From an uncultured Clostridia bacterium (lineage in GTDB: Bacteria; Bacillota; Clostridia; Lachnospirales; CAG-274): a stretch of 64,000 bases of DNA. Position numbers and translations under genes: made by a program. The notes below the pieces were generated by a model. The model was not told the origin of the DNA. It saw nothing but the letters and a program-made list of their open reading frames with translations, and ran no database searches. Each line of letters begins with the position of its first letter. The stretch's first letter is position 1. Below are positions 24,098 through 32,716 of this stretch, one piece after another. The stretch spans positions 13,662-77,661 of the forward strand of contig CAJTVH010000006.1 of assembly GCA_910579745.1 (NCBI GenBank), read 5' to 3'.

Positions 24098-25753
24098 ATG
24101 ATGAATTTTAAAAAATACAGACCATATCCAGCTATGAATATGCCGGAAAGAAAATGGCCGTCAAATACTATTGTAAAAGCGCCTGTATGGTGCAGTGTAG
24201 ATCTTAGGGACGGTAATCAGGCTCTTGAGAAGCCGATGAATCTTGATCAAAAAATTAAATTTTTTAAGTTTCTCACTGAAATAGGATTTAAGGAGATAGA
24301 AGTTGGTTTTCCCGCCGCCAGTGACACAGAGTATGTTTTTACCCGTACGCTGATTGAGGAAAATCTTATTCCAGACGATGTGACTATTCAAGTGCTTACA
24401 CAAAGCAGGGAGCATATTATTAAAAAAACTTTTGAGGCTTTAAAAGGCGTTAATAAAGCGGTTGTACATCTGTATAACTCAACGTCAACTTTACAGAGAG
24501 ACGTTGTTTTCAATAAAGGAAAAAAAGAAATTACGGAGCTCGCTGTTTTTGGAGCCAAAATGATTGACGAGCTCGCTGAGGAATACGGAAAAGAGCATTT
24601 TCTCTTTGAATATTCTCCTGAGAGTTTTACAGGTACGGAAATGGACTATGCCGCGGAAATATGCAACGCTGTTTTAGATGTTTGGAAACCAACTTCAGAC
24701 AGAAAAGTCATTATTAATTTACCTTCTACCGTGGAAATGGCGACTCCAAATGTTTACGCGGATCAGATTGAGTATATGTGCGGCCATCTTAAATACCGTG
24801 AGAATGTTTTAGTGAGTCTTCATGCCCATAATGACAGGGGAACCGCTATCGCGTCGACTGAGCTTGGAATGCTTGCGGGGGCGGACAGGGTTGAGGGAAC
24901 CCTTTTTGGAAATGGAGAGAGAACGGGAAACGCTGATATTTTAAATATAGCTCTTAATCTTTTTTCTCAAGGGATTGACCCAGAGCTTGATTTTACCCAT
25001 ATTAATAAAGCTATTGAAATTTATGAGGAATCAACGGGTATCGCGGTGCATCCGAGACATCCTTACGCGGGGGATTTGGTTTATACGGCTTTTTCAGGCT
25101 CTCACCAAGACGCTATAAAAAAAGGTATGGCTAAAATGAGCGAACATCCGGAGCGATGGGAAGTTCCTTATCTTCCTATTGATCCAGCGGACGTTGGCAG
25201 AAGTTACGACCCTATTATAAGAATTAACAGTCAGTCGGGAAAGGGCGGTATAGCTTATATTCTTGAGCACAATTACGGATTGATTGTTCCTAAAAGTATG
25301 CAGCAGGAATTTAGTCTTATTGTAACTAAAGTCTCCGACGCTGAAAACAGAGAGCTCTCTCCAGAGGAAATTTACGCGTTATTTATGGATAATTATAAAG
25401 ATATTAAAAAACCTGTCGAGGTTGTTTATTATAATGAGAGTACACAGGGAAAAACCGTTACGGTTACTTCCGATGTTGTTATCGATGGGAAATCTAAACA
25501 GATTGTTGAGAGCGGCAACGGTATTTTAGACGCTTTTTGTAAAAGTCTGCAAAAGGAACTTGGTATCAAATTTGATGTGGTAAATTACAGCGAGCATTCT
25601 CTCTCATTTGGAAATAAGTCGAGAGCGATTACTTATATTCAAATTTATGACAAAGATCATAATTCTTATTTTGGGGCTGGAACAAGCAGCAATATAAGCA
25701 AGTCGTCTTTGAGGGCTGTTGTCAGTGCCGTAAATAAAATGAGAAAAGGGTAA
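24098..25753 (+). CDS. leuA: 2-isopropylmalate synthase
   Basis: A 551 aa enzyme condensing acetyl-CoA with 2-oxoisovalerate, the first step of leucine synthesis. The HMGL-like TIM barrel is shown by WCSVDLRDGNQAL (metal/substrate site), SLHAHNDRGTA (metal histidines) and GNGERTGNADI. A C-terminal LeuA dimer/regulatory domain follows (about residues 420-551). Sequence and length match the LeuA type 2 group starting NFKKYRPYPAMNMPERKWPS. AGGAGG at 24083-24088 sets the ATG at 24098. No other leu gene follows; a strong terminator ends the transcript. Control by the Leu T-box is in keeping with its role. Confidence 0.97.
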   Translation: MMNFKKYRPYPAMNMPERKWPSNTIVKAPVWCSVDLRDGNQALEKPMNLDQKIKFFKFLTEIGFKEIEVGFPAASDTEYVFTRTLIEENLIPDDVTIQVLTQSREHIIKKTFEALKGVNKAVVHLYNSTSTLQRDVVFNKGKKEITELAVFGAKMIDELAEEYGKEHFLFEYSPESFTGTEMDYAAEICNAVLDVWKPTSDRKVIINLPSTVEMATPNVYADQIEYMCGHLKYRENVLVSLHAHNDRGTAIASTELGMLAGADRVEGTLFGNGERTGNADILNIALNLFSQGIDPELDFTHINKAIEIYEESTGIAVHPRHPYAGDLVYTAFSGSHQDAIKKGMAKMSEHPERWEVPYLPIDPADVGRSYDPIIRINSQSGKGGIAYILEHNYGLIVPKSMQQEFSLIVTKVSDAENRELSPEEIYALFMDNYKDIKKPVEVVYYNESTQGKTVTVTSDVVIDGKSKQIVESGNGILDAFCKSLQKELGIKFDVVNYSEHSLSFGNKSRAITYIQIYDKDHNSYFGAGTSSNISKSSLRAVVSAVNKMRKG

Positions 25754-25802
25754 ATTGGGAAAACGCTAATTAATAATTAACTCAAAGCTTTTAAATTTAA
25801 AT

Positions 25803-25852
25803 GATTGTGTCAAAGCTACGGTTGTTTATAGTTTTGACACAGTCTTTTTACT
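25803..25852 (+). terminator. Terminator after leuA
   Basis: GATTGTGTCAAA pairs with TTTTGACACAGTC around a 20-base loop, then TTTTTACTTTTT. Confidence 0.75.
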
Positions 25853-25869
25853 TTTTATAACTTTTTGTG

Positions 25870-26035
25870 GATATTTTAGTTTTCAGATACGCTCTAAACC
25901 GGTTTCATTTTATTTTTTACAGTTTGTGGATATTTTAGCTTTATAAAGCGGTACAAATTTTTTGTATAATTGATATTTTACACAATTTTAACAATATTCG
26001 CAGAGTTTTCAGATACGCTATAGTTATTTATAATT
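25870..26035. repeat. Family B fragments
   Basis: Three incomplete ends, TTTTAGTTTTCAGATACGCTCTA, GTGGATATTTTAGCTTT and GTTTTCAGATACGCTATAG, show piled-up decayed family B copies. No gene is seen before 26092. Confidence 0.5.
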
Positions 26036-26091
26036 TTTATTGTGATATAGCTTTATAATTTAGTCAATACAGAATCGGGAGGCGTGTTAAA

Positions 26092-26227
26092 ATGAAAGAT
26101 AAATTGACACGGTATACTTTGCGGATTTCACAAATATTGCTTGATAAAATTAAGCTATATCGCCGAATATGAGGGTAGGACTAAAAATTGTGAAATAGGA
26201 CAGCTTATAAAAAAAGAAAATCGCTGA
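26092..26227 (+). pseudogene. Broken Arc/CopG-like ribbon-helix-helix gene
   Basis: CGGGAGG precedes an ATG encoding MKDKLTRYTLRISQILLDKI. A single extra C at about 26154 then shifts the frame. Removing it gives KYIAEYEGRTKNCEIGQLI, a normal Arc-type ribbon-helix-helix sequence of about 44 aa. As it stands the frame ends after 26 codons. Similar short DNA-binding proteins are common in clostridial genomes, often in mobile DNA. Confidence 0.5.
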
Positions 26228-26371
26228 ACTTTAGAAAGATAACGGAAAGATTGAGCTATAAGAATTTTGAGATTATTATGTCAATTTCATAAACATTTTG
26301 AGTATAAGAAATATTGAATAAAATGATTTTTCTCTCTATTCTGAAATCGCTGTAATGTTATAAAAAACCGC

Positions 26372-26399
26372 TTGACATAATATAAATTAATGATATAAT
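26372..26399 (+). promoter_or_regulatory. Promoter of the thrS leader
   Basis: TTGACA (26372-26377), 16-base spacer, TATAAT (26394-26399): a near-consensus housekeeping promoter. Confidence 0.75.
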
Positions 26400-26407
26400 A
26401 ATTGTAA

Positions 26408-26812
26408 AGCTATGATAAGGACAAGTAGGTTAATTGACGCTATTAACAGTGTATCTGAGATTTTAATCAGCTGAGTAAGTCACCGTTTTTAAGCGGAGGC
26501 ATTTGCTCTTATATTCAGTTATGGCACAAGCTTACACTGAGTATAAAGGTTGTTATGTGAGTATTTTTATGAAATAAAAATATGGAGAGTTTTTGATTGA
26601 TTTTTAGATACGCTTTCAGAGAGAAACGTGGCGGCGTGCCGTCGGCTGGAAACGTTTTATGCGCGCTTTTAATTGAAACCACCTTTGAGCGACTTTAATA
26701 GAGTACGTTTTGTCCGCGTTAAAGACTTTTGAGGGCCTTTTGGCTGAATTTGGGTGGAACCACGAATTTTTCGTCCCTTTTTCCTTTGTGGAATCAGGGA
26801 CTTTTTTACGCT
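26408..26812 (+). promoter_or_regulatory. T-box riboswitch, threonine specific (thrS), with an insertion
   Basis: Stem I appears to start ATGATAAGGACAAGTA at 26410 and to resume at CAGAGAGAAACGTGG near 26605. The specifier loop is GAA-ACC-ACCTTTGAG, with ACC (Thr) at 26678-26680. The T-box TGGGTGGAACCACG is at 26751-26764, and the terminator GTCCCT/AGGGAC with T6 is at 26773-26807. About 165 bases between the two stem I parts have family B-like ends (see 26449-26603). In the leuA leader the matching interval is about 17 bases. Confidence 0.85.
26449..26603. repeat. Family B-like element inside the thrS T-box leader
   Basis: AGTGTATCTGA at the left and TTAGATACGCT at the right are inverted repeats matching at 9 of 11 positions and resemble family B ends. 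The interior differs from full B copies and contains its own hairpin, TTATATTCAGT/ACTGAGTATAA. Confidence 0.5.
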
Positions 26813-26879
26813 TAAAAGCGGGAGAGAGGGTAAAGTATCCGTTTTCCGCTAAATCTTTTTAATTTTGGAGGTAATTTTA

Positions 26880-28781
26880 ATGATTAATGTTAAACTAAAA
26901 GACGGAACATCTAAGCAATATGAAAAAGGAACGACAGTTATTGACATAGCGAGAGACATTAGCGAAGGTCTCGCCAGAAATATTTGTGCCGGACTTTTAA
27001 ACGGCGACGTTGTGGATATTAGAACGCCTATTTTGGAGGATTGTGAGCTTAACATACTCACTTTTGACAGCCCTGAGGGGAAGAGGGCTTTTCGTCACAC
27101 AGCGTCACATATTCTCGCTCAGGCGGTTAAACGTCTATATCCTCAGACTAAGCTCGCCATAGGGCCGTCAACGGACGACGGATTTTATTATGATTTTGAC
27201 AGAGAGCCTTTTACTCTTGATGAGCTGGAAGAAATAGAGAAAGAAATGAAAAAAGTTGTTAAGGAAAACATTAAAATTGAGAGATTTGAGCTTCCGAGAG
27301 ACGAGGCTGTTAAATTTATGGAAGAGGCGGGCGAAACTTATAAAGTTGAGCTTATAAACGATTTACCGGAAGACGCCGTTATTTCTTTCTATAAACAAGG
27401 GGATTTTACCGACCTCTGCGCGGGGCCTCATCTTACGTCTACAAAGGCGGTTAAAGCGTTTAAGCTTACTTCAGTCGCCGGAGCTTACTGGAGAGGCAAC
27501 GAGAAAAATAAAATGCTCACAAGAATTTACGGTACGGCGTTTACTAAGAGCGAGGACCTCAAATTATATCTTGAGAGAATTGAGGAGGCTAAAAAGCGAG
27601 ACCACAGAAAAATCGGAAAAGAGTTAGGGCTATTTACTTTTATGGATGAGGGTCCGGGGTTTCCGTTTTTCCTCCCAAAAGGTGTTGTTCTTAAAAACAC
27701 TCTTATTAATTTCTGGAGAGAAATTCATGAAAAAGAGGGGTATGTGGAGATTTCAACTCCTATGATACTTAACAGGCAGTTATGGGAAACATCAGGACAC
27801 TGGGGGCACTATAAAAACAATATGTATACTACTGTTATTGATGACGATGATTTCGCGATTAAACCTATGAATTGTCCGGGCGGTCTTTTGGTTTACAAAT
27901 CAACTCAGCATTCTTACAGGGATTTACCAGTGAGGATGGGAGAGCTCGGAGTTGTTCACCGTTGTGAGAAGTCGGGACAGCTTCATGGTCTTATGCGAGT
28001 TAGATGCTTTACTCAAGACGACGCTCATATTTTTATGACGCCGGAGCAAATTAAGGATGAGATTAAAGGCGTTGTTCGTATTATTGACGAGGTTTACAGT
28101 TTATTTGGATTTAAATATCATGTTGAGCTTTCAACAAGACCAGAGGACAGTATGGGAAGCGACGAGGACTGGGAAGTGGCTACAAACGGTCTCAGGGAGG
28201 CTCTTGATGACCTTGGCATGACTTATGTTGTAAATGAGGGCGATGGCGCTTTTTATGGACCTAAAATTGATTTCCATCTTGAGGACTGCCTTGGCAGAAC
28301 ATGGCAGTGTGGTACTATACAGCTTGATTTCCAGCTTCCTCTTCGTTTTAATACCGAATATGTGGGCGCCGACAACGAAAAACACAGGCCTATTATGATT
28401 CACAGGGTTGTATTTGGTTCTATTGAGAGATTTATTGGTATTCTTACGGAGCATTTCGCCGGAAATTTTCCGACATGGCTTACTCCTGTTCAGGCGGCCG
28501 TTCTGCCTATTTCCGAAAAGTTTCACGATTACGCCGAAAAAGTCGTTGAAACTCTTAAAGACAGCGGTATAAGAGTTCAAGCTGATTACAGGGCGGAAAA
28601 AATAGGTTATAAAATAAGAGAGGCGAGGCTCCAAAGAATACCTTATCTTCTTGTTGTGGGAGAAAAAGAGGCTGAAAGCGGGGAAGTCGCCGTTAAAAGC
28701 AGAGGGGAAGATTTAGGAGCTAAAAAACTTGACGTGTTTATTAAAGAAATAAAGGAAGAAATAGACAGTAAAGCGAGATAA
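26880..28781 (+). CDS. thrS: Threonine--tRNA ligase
   Basis: A 633 aa class II synthetase charging tRNA-Thr. Domains in order: TGS (residues 1-60), the SAD editing domain (HTASHILAQA near 75 and the DLCAGPH motif near 180), the catalytic core with motif 2 (RMGELGVVHRCEKSGQLHGL) and the zinc site Cys in NCPGG, motif 3 (HRPIMIHRVVFGSIERFI), and a C-terminal anticodon-binding domain. Length is normal. TTGGAGG precedes the ATG at 26880; an in-frame TTG at 26865 overlaps that site and is rejected. Expression is under the Thr T-box upstream. Confidence 0.98.
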   Translation: MINVKLKDGTSKQYEKGTTVIDIARDISEGLARNICAGLLNGDVVDIRTPILEDCELNILTFDSPEGKRAFRHTASHILAQAVKRLYPQTKLAIGPSTDDGFYYDFDREPFTLDELEEIEKEMKKVVKENIKIERFELPRDEAVKFMEEAGETYKVELINDLPEDAVISFYKQGDFTDLCAGPHLTSTKAVKAFKLTSVAGAYWRGNEKNKMLTRIYGTAFTKSEDLKLYLERIEEAKKRDHRKIGKELGLFTFMDEGPGFPFFLPKGVVLKNTLINFWREIHEKEGYVEISTPMILNRQLWETSGHWGHYKNNMYTTVIDDDDFAIKPMNCPGGLLVYKSTQHSYRDLPVRMGELGVVHRCEKSGQLHGLMRVRCFTQDDAHIFMTPEQIKDEIKGVVRIIDEVYSLFGFKYHVELSTRPEDSMGSDEDWEVATNGLREALDDLGMTYVVNEGDGAFYGPKIDFHLEDCLGRTWQCGTIQLDFQLPLRFNTEYVGADNEKHRPIMIHRVVFGSIERFIGILTEHFAGNFPTWLTPVQAAVLPISEKFHDYAEKVVETLKDSGIRVQADYRAEKIGYKIREARLQRIPYLLVVGEKEAESGEVAVKSRGEDLGAKKLDVFIKEIKEEIDSKAR

Positions 28782-29128
28782 CAGTCAATTATAGCGATTT
28801 GAAAAATTGAGTTTATTTATTTTTAAGTTTATTAAATAGACTCTATTCAAAACTTTACGGCGATTTATCAGGAGCCGGAAAAAATAACTTTATTCAAAAC
28901 TTATTTACGCTTTTATCGTAAAAAAAGCAAAATACCTTTCTACGCGAGGAACGAAGGCGGACGTAGTCCGCTTTTCGCGCGGTAAAAGCGCTGACCGTTT
29001 GAATAAAATAATTTTTTCCTCTTTATTAAATTGCCGTAATTACATAGTTTTATAAATAAGTCTATTATAAAACCGAAAAAGAAAAGTTTACTTAAATCCG
29101 CCCCTACAGCATTATTAAATAAGATATA
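28782..29128. repeat. Gap with decayed repeats
   Basis: 28786-28845 carries a family A right end (TTTATTTTTAAGTTTATT). 28903-29015 has ends GGAAAAAATAACTTTATTCA and TTGAATAAAATAATTTTTTCC that are inverted repeats, with a GC-rich core holding a GCGGACGTAGTCCGC hairpin. This pattern recurs near 5400, 30611 and 45260. No gene is seen. Confidence 0.5.
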
Positions 29129-29278
29129 TCAACAGTTGTTTTGTATAAGTTCCCATACGCCGAAAGCTATTAAAATCAGTGACGTGAAAAAATTGAACCA
29201 TGGCATAATTAAAGAAAGCAGCATACCTATTCCTAGGGAAAGGCAGATTATTCCTATTACTTTTCTAAGACAGAACAT
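29129..29278 (-). CDS. Small hydrophobic two-segment membrane protein
   Basis: A 49 aa protein, MFCLRKVIGIICLSLGIGML followed by LSLIMPWFNFFTSLILIAFG and a short tail. Two membrane segments are separated by a tight turn. An AAAGGGGA site precedes the ATG. Similar short proteins are familiar from clostridial genomes, but I cannot name a function. It is too small for most gene callers. Confidence 0.6.
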   Translation of the reverse strand: MFCLRKVIGIICLSLGIGMLLSLIMPWFNFFTSLILIAFGVWELIQNNC

Positions 29279-29398
29279 TTTATCAATCCCCTTTTTATTT
29301 ATAATATGAGATTAGAAAAGGAAATTTGAAAAATTAACTGTAAGTTTACTGACTAAAGATATTTTTTTGTTTTACGAAGATTTTAACATTGTTATAAA

Positions 29399-29441
29399 GA
29401 AACGCCCCTATGGAGGTTTTAATTTTCCATAGGGGCGTTTC
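29399..29441. terminator. Bidirectional terminator
   Basis: AAACGCCCCTATGGA pairs with TCCATAGGGGCGTTT. It lies just beyond the stop of the minus-strand gene at 29454. Confidence 0.8.
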
Positions 29442-29453
29442 TCTCATATTCTT

Positions 29454-29624
29454 TTATCCCAGTGCTTTTTCAAGTCTGTCAAGGTCTGTTCTTGGAAACC
29501 ACATTAAAAGCTCTCTATACTGTTCACGGTTGAGCCCTTCCGTAGTGGTATAGATGTCTATTTTTCCGTCAACAGACGCCGCTTTAAATTTTGTTAAGAT
29601 TTTTTCAAAGTCATTTTGTTTCAT
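29454..29624 (-). CDS. Small soluble hypothetical protein
   Basis: A 56 aa protein beginning MKQNDFEKILTKFKAASVDG and containing IDIYTTTEGLNREQYRELL. GAAAGGATGT precedes the ATG at 29624, and a strong terminator follows the stop. No membrane segment or known motif is seen, so the function is unknown. Charge and helical pattern suggest a small helical protein. Confidence 0.6.
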   Translation of the reverse strand: MKQNDFEKILTKFKAASVDGKIDIYTTTEGLNREQYRELLMWFPRTDLDRLEKALG

Positions 29625-29698
29625 AAATTTTGTACATCCTTTCTATAAGTATTAAAAATTTGTATCAATTTTTATCGAAAATAAGGAGTTTTACCATA

Positions 29699-29770
29699 GC
29701 GAAACAATAAAAAAAGAAGGGACAAGTTTTAATAAAGCTGATATATCAAGGAATTATTTTATTGTTTCGC
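29699..29770. repeat. Family C repeat
   Basis: GCGAAACAATAAAAAAAGAA and AATTATTTTATTGTTTCGC form the terminal inverted repeat, with TTTTAATAAA inside as in other copies. Confidence 0.7.
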
Positions 29771-29813
29771 GATTAAAAGTCTGTGAATTGCCGTAAGTTT
29801 ATTAACTACGGTA

Positions 29814-30173
29814 TTATTTTTTCTCTTTTTTAAAAATCTCTGAGATGCCCATTATAAATAGAAATCCGCCGAAACATTTTCTTAGAATAGCGGCTTTCAT
29901 ATTTACCGCTAAAAACGCGCCGGCACCCGCTCCAACGAGCCCAAATAATATAATTTTAAAAAGCCCCTTTTTTTCGATATTTCCGCTTTTAGCGTGTGTA
30001 AATAAGGCTATTATCGCCGTAGGTATAAAATAAATTAAATTGAAGTTCTGTGCTGTATGCTGTTCGTAGTCAAAAAAGATGCTTAACGCCGGAATTAGAA
30101 TTGTTCCGCCTCCAATTCCCATTCCGCTTATAATACCTGACAAAAAACCTATGATTATGAGTAAAAATATCAT
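29814..30173 (-). CDS. TauE/SafE (TSUP) family protein, C-terminal half
   Basis: A 119 aa membrane protein with four membrane segments. GIGGGTILIPALSIFFDYEQHTA is the hallmark repeat of TauE/SafE anion (sulfite or sulfonate) exporters. Full-length members have two such repeats in about 250 aa; here each is a separate gene. The ATG overlaps the upstream stop as ATGA, so the halves are likely made together and pair in the membrane. The substrate is not known. Confidence 0.8.
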   Translation of the reverse strand: MIFLLIIIGFLSGIISGMGIGGGTILIPALSIFFDYEQHTAQNFNLIYFIPTAIIALFTHAKSGNIEKKGLFKIILFGLVGAGAGAFLAVNMKAAILRKCFGGFLFIMGISEIFKKEKK

Positions 30174-30526
30174 AATACCATTTTCACCGCCGCGGCAATC
30201 ATAAACGCTCCAAATATTTTATGCAGCCATTTATCGGAAACTTTATTTAAAAGTTTCGCTCCGACAAATCCTCCCGCCATACCGCCTAATGATACCGAAA
30301 TAACATTAAACCAATCTAATCCGCCGTTTTTAAGGTAGATAAACATACTTAAAACGGACAGAGGAAGAATAATAGCTATAGCTGTGGCGTGCGCTTTATG
30401 AGGCTCTATTTTTAAAAATCTTTCCATAGCCGGAACTACTATTGTTCCGCCTCCGGAGCCGAAAAGACCGTTAGCGAAGCCTGTCACGATTCCTATCGCG
30501 GCAGAGATTAATCCTTTCTTTCCCAA
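30170..30526 (-). CDS. TauE/SafE (TSUP) family protein, N-terminal half
   Basis: A 118 aa membrane protein with the same repeat signature (FGSGGGTIVVPAMERFLKIEPHKAHA near residues 20-45) and about four membrane segments. The start is a TTG at 30526 preceded by GAGGTGATTTC; a GTG nine bases further out overlaps that site. It is the first gene of a two-gene unit with 29814-30173. Half-size TSUP pairs of this kind are known in clostridia and suggest an ancestral single-repeat state or a later split. Confidence 0.78.
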   Translation of the reverse strand: MGKKGLISAAIGIVTGFANGLFGSGGGTIVVPAMERFLKIEPHKAHATAIAIILPLSVLSMFIYLKNGGLDWFNVISVSLGGMAGGFVGAKLLNKVSDKWLHKIFGAFMIAAAVKMVL

Positions 30527-30837
30527 AGAAATCACCTCAAAAATATTTTGGCTGTATAAACAATTTTTATACTAGACTTCTTTCGAAACTGTAAAATTAC
30601 ATCAATTCAATAAAAAATTATTTCATTCAATGCTTTAGCGAAAGGCATTTTGACTTTTAAATGCCGGAAGCGTTAAGAAGCATTGAATGAAATGATTTTT
30701 TGGATCGATACTTCTATTGGTATGAAGTTTCGAAAGATGTCTACTAAACTTCTTTAGAAAATTTACAGCAATTTCCGATGATGAAGAGAAAAATATTTTT
30801 TTCATTATGGAGGTTTTGAAATTACTTGATTTTGAAA
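30527..30837. repeat. Gap with long imperfect hairpin
   Basis: TTATTTCATTCAATGCTT (from about 30617) faces AAGCATTGAATGAAATGA (to about 30694), with an inner GGCATTT/AAATGCC pair. GAAACTG and TTTCGAAAG blocks flank it. No gene is seen. Confidence 0.5.
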
Positions 30838-30890
30838 AAAGACCGCTATATATTTGGTAATTTTTAATCACCAAATATATAGCGGTCTTT
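30838..30890 (-). terminator. Terminator of the chemoreceptor gene
   Basis: A perfect 21-bp stem: AAAGACCGCTATATATTTGG(T) at 30838-30858 and its complement at 30870-30890. On the minus strand it is followed by TTTTTTC. Confidence 0.85.
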
Positions 30891-30950
30891 GGTAAGAGAT
30901 TATTTGCGGTCTATTTATAGGCTCAAAAAATCGTATTACAGGAAACTTTA

Positions 30951-32687
30951 TTACTTTTCTTTAATTTTAAACTGTTTAACCAGATTCATCAGAATCCGCG
31001 CTTGGTTTGATAATTCCTCGCTTGCCGCCGCGCTTTCCTCAGAAGTGGCGGAATTAGTATGCACAACACTGGAAATCTGATCAATTCCCATTGTTACCTG
31101 CGAGATAGCCACCGCCTGCTCCTGAGACGCCTTGGAAATATCTTGGACCAGTTTTGCCGATTCTTTGGAGGAAAGAACAATACGGTCAAGTGACTCAGCG
31201 GTCTGATTGGCTATATCGGTGCCTTCCTGTACGGATTGAATAGTCGCTTTAATGAGAGACGACGTATCCTTAGAAGCTTCCGCGGATTTGTTTGCCAGAT
31301 TACGGACCTCATCGGCTACAACGGCAAATCCCCTTCCCTCAGAACCAGCGCGCGCCGCCTCAACCGCCGCGTTTAACGAGAGTATATTAGTTTGAAAAGC
31401 AATATCCTCAATAGTCTTGATGATTTTACTAATTTCAGAGGATGAATCATTAATTTGATTCATGGCTGTAATCATATGCATCATCTGTTTTTTACCGGCT
31501 TCCAGCTCTGTTACAGTGGCTAAAGCCTGACTGCTGGTTTGTTTCGCGTTTTCCGCGTTGTTTGCCACATGATGGTTTATTTCATTTATAGTAACGGCCA
31601 GCTCCTCAAGAGATGACGCCTGTTCTGTAGTTCCTTGGGCAAGCGCCTGAGCACCATTTGCAACTTGCTCGGAACCGTTCGAGACCTCTTTCGCGCTCAT
31701 ACTTAAATTTCTGAAAGTATTGTTTAGGTTATATATGGTATGCTGGAATGATTTCTTAATAGGCGCGAAATCTCCCGCGTATTTCATTTTTATGTCAAAT
31801 CTGAGATTCCCTTTGTCAAGTTCCGCTAAGGACGTGGATATATCCTTTATATAATCCCGCCATGTCTGTACTGTATTTGCCAGGGCATGGGTCAAGTCTC
31901 CAATCTCATCTTTTGCTTTGAATTCTTCTACCTTGTCGCTGAGATTTCCCTTGCTGAGTTCAATCAGACGTTTTGACGCCGCTTTAATAGGGTCAGCCAT
32001 TTTTTTGGCTATTATAGAAATCACGACAATACCAATTATAAAAATAATCACTCCAAAAGAGCATGTAGTCAGTATAGCCTCAAAACATGATTTATTCGCC
32101 GCGTCAAGCTCTTCCTGTATAATGGGCAGCATATCTTCCTCATAATTTCCTGTTCCAATATACCAGCCATAAGGCTCGAATTTTTTAACAAAGCCTCTTT
32201 TAGCCTTAGCCTCAGACTCTCCGGACTTCGCGAAATAAAAATCTATAAAGCCTCCGCCCGGTTTATCTCCAGCGGAAATGGTATCTTGCACAAAATAATT
32301 TCCCATTTCGTCCTGTGTATTATAACGGTTGGTTCCTTCCACATCCGGATTAATATGTACCGCGTTGGTTCCGTCCGCCATGTCTGCCCAGAAATAACCT
32401 GTTCCATTGTTGTATCTGGCGGACCGGACAATATGCTTAGCGTGCTCCATAGCTTCTTCCTTGGTAATCTCGCCGTTCTGATATTTATCATATTCCGCTC
32501 CCAACACTCCGATCATACACTCTACCTGACTTTTAATAATCTGGTCCAGCTTTTCTTTCTCAGCCTCAATAGTTTTGTCATAGGCTTCCCGCAGAGACAA
32601 ATAAGACAGAGACGAAATCAACAATACGGTCACAAAGATAAGAATACCCATACTTAGAATTAATTTCCCGCGCAACTTCAGTTTCAT
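30951..32687 (-). CDS. Methyl-accepting chemotaxis protein with Cache sensor
   Basis: A 578 aa receptor. TM1 is at residues 11-30. An extracellular single Cache domain (about 35-190, with NNGTGYFWADMADG and PYGWYIGTGNYEEDM) is followed by TM2 (about 206-228), two HAMP-like segments, and a long cytoplasmic coiled coil. The CheA/CheW-binding tip is IEDIAFQTNILSLNAAVEAA. It senses a small organic ligand and steers motility through CheA. It ends KQFKIKEK without a CheR-tethering pentapeptide. Its base composition appears richer in G and C than its neighbours, hinting at transfer or strong expression. An unusual 49-base tandem repeat sits directly upstream. No other chemotaxis gene is nearby. Confidence 0.95.
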   Translation of the reverse strand: MKLKLRGKLILSMGILIFVTVLLISSLSYLSLREAYDKTIEAEKEKLDQIIKSQVECMIGVLGAEYDKYQNGEITKEEAMEHAKHIVRSARYNNGTGYFWADMADGTNAVHINPDVEGTNRYNTQDEMGNYFVQDTISAGDKPGGGFIDFYFAKSGESEAKAKRGFVKKFEPYGWYIGTGNYEEDMLPIIQEELDAANKSCFEAILTTCSFGVIIFIIGIVVISIIAKKMADPIKAASKRLIELSKGNLSDKVEEFKAKDEIGDLTHALANTVQTWRDYIKDISTSLAELDKGNLRFDIKMKYAGDFAPIKKSFQHTIYNLNNTFRNLSMSAKEVSNGSEQVANGAQALAQGTTEQASSLEELAVTINEINHHVANNAENAKQTSSQALATVTELEAGKKQMMHMITAMNQINDSSSEISKIIKTIEDIAFQTNILSLNAAVEAARAGSEGRGFAVVADEVRNLANKSAEASKDTSSLIKATIQSVQEGTDIANQTAESLDRIVLSSKESAKLVQDISKASQEQAVAISQVTMGIDQISSVVHTNSATSEESAAASEELSNQARILMNLVKQFKIKEK

Positions 32688-32716
32688 TACAAAAAACTCC
32701 CTTCATAATTAAGGAC

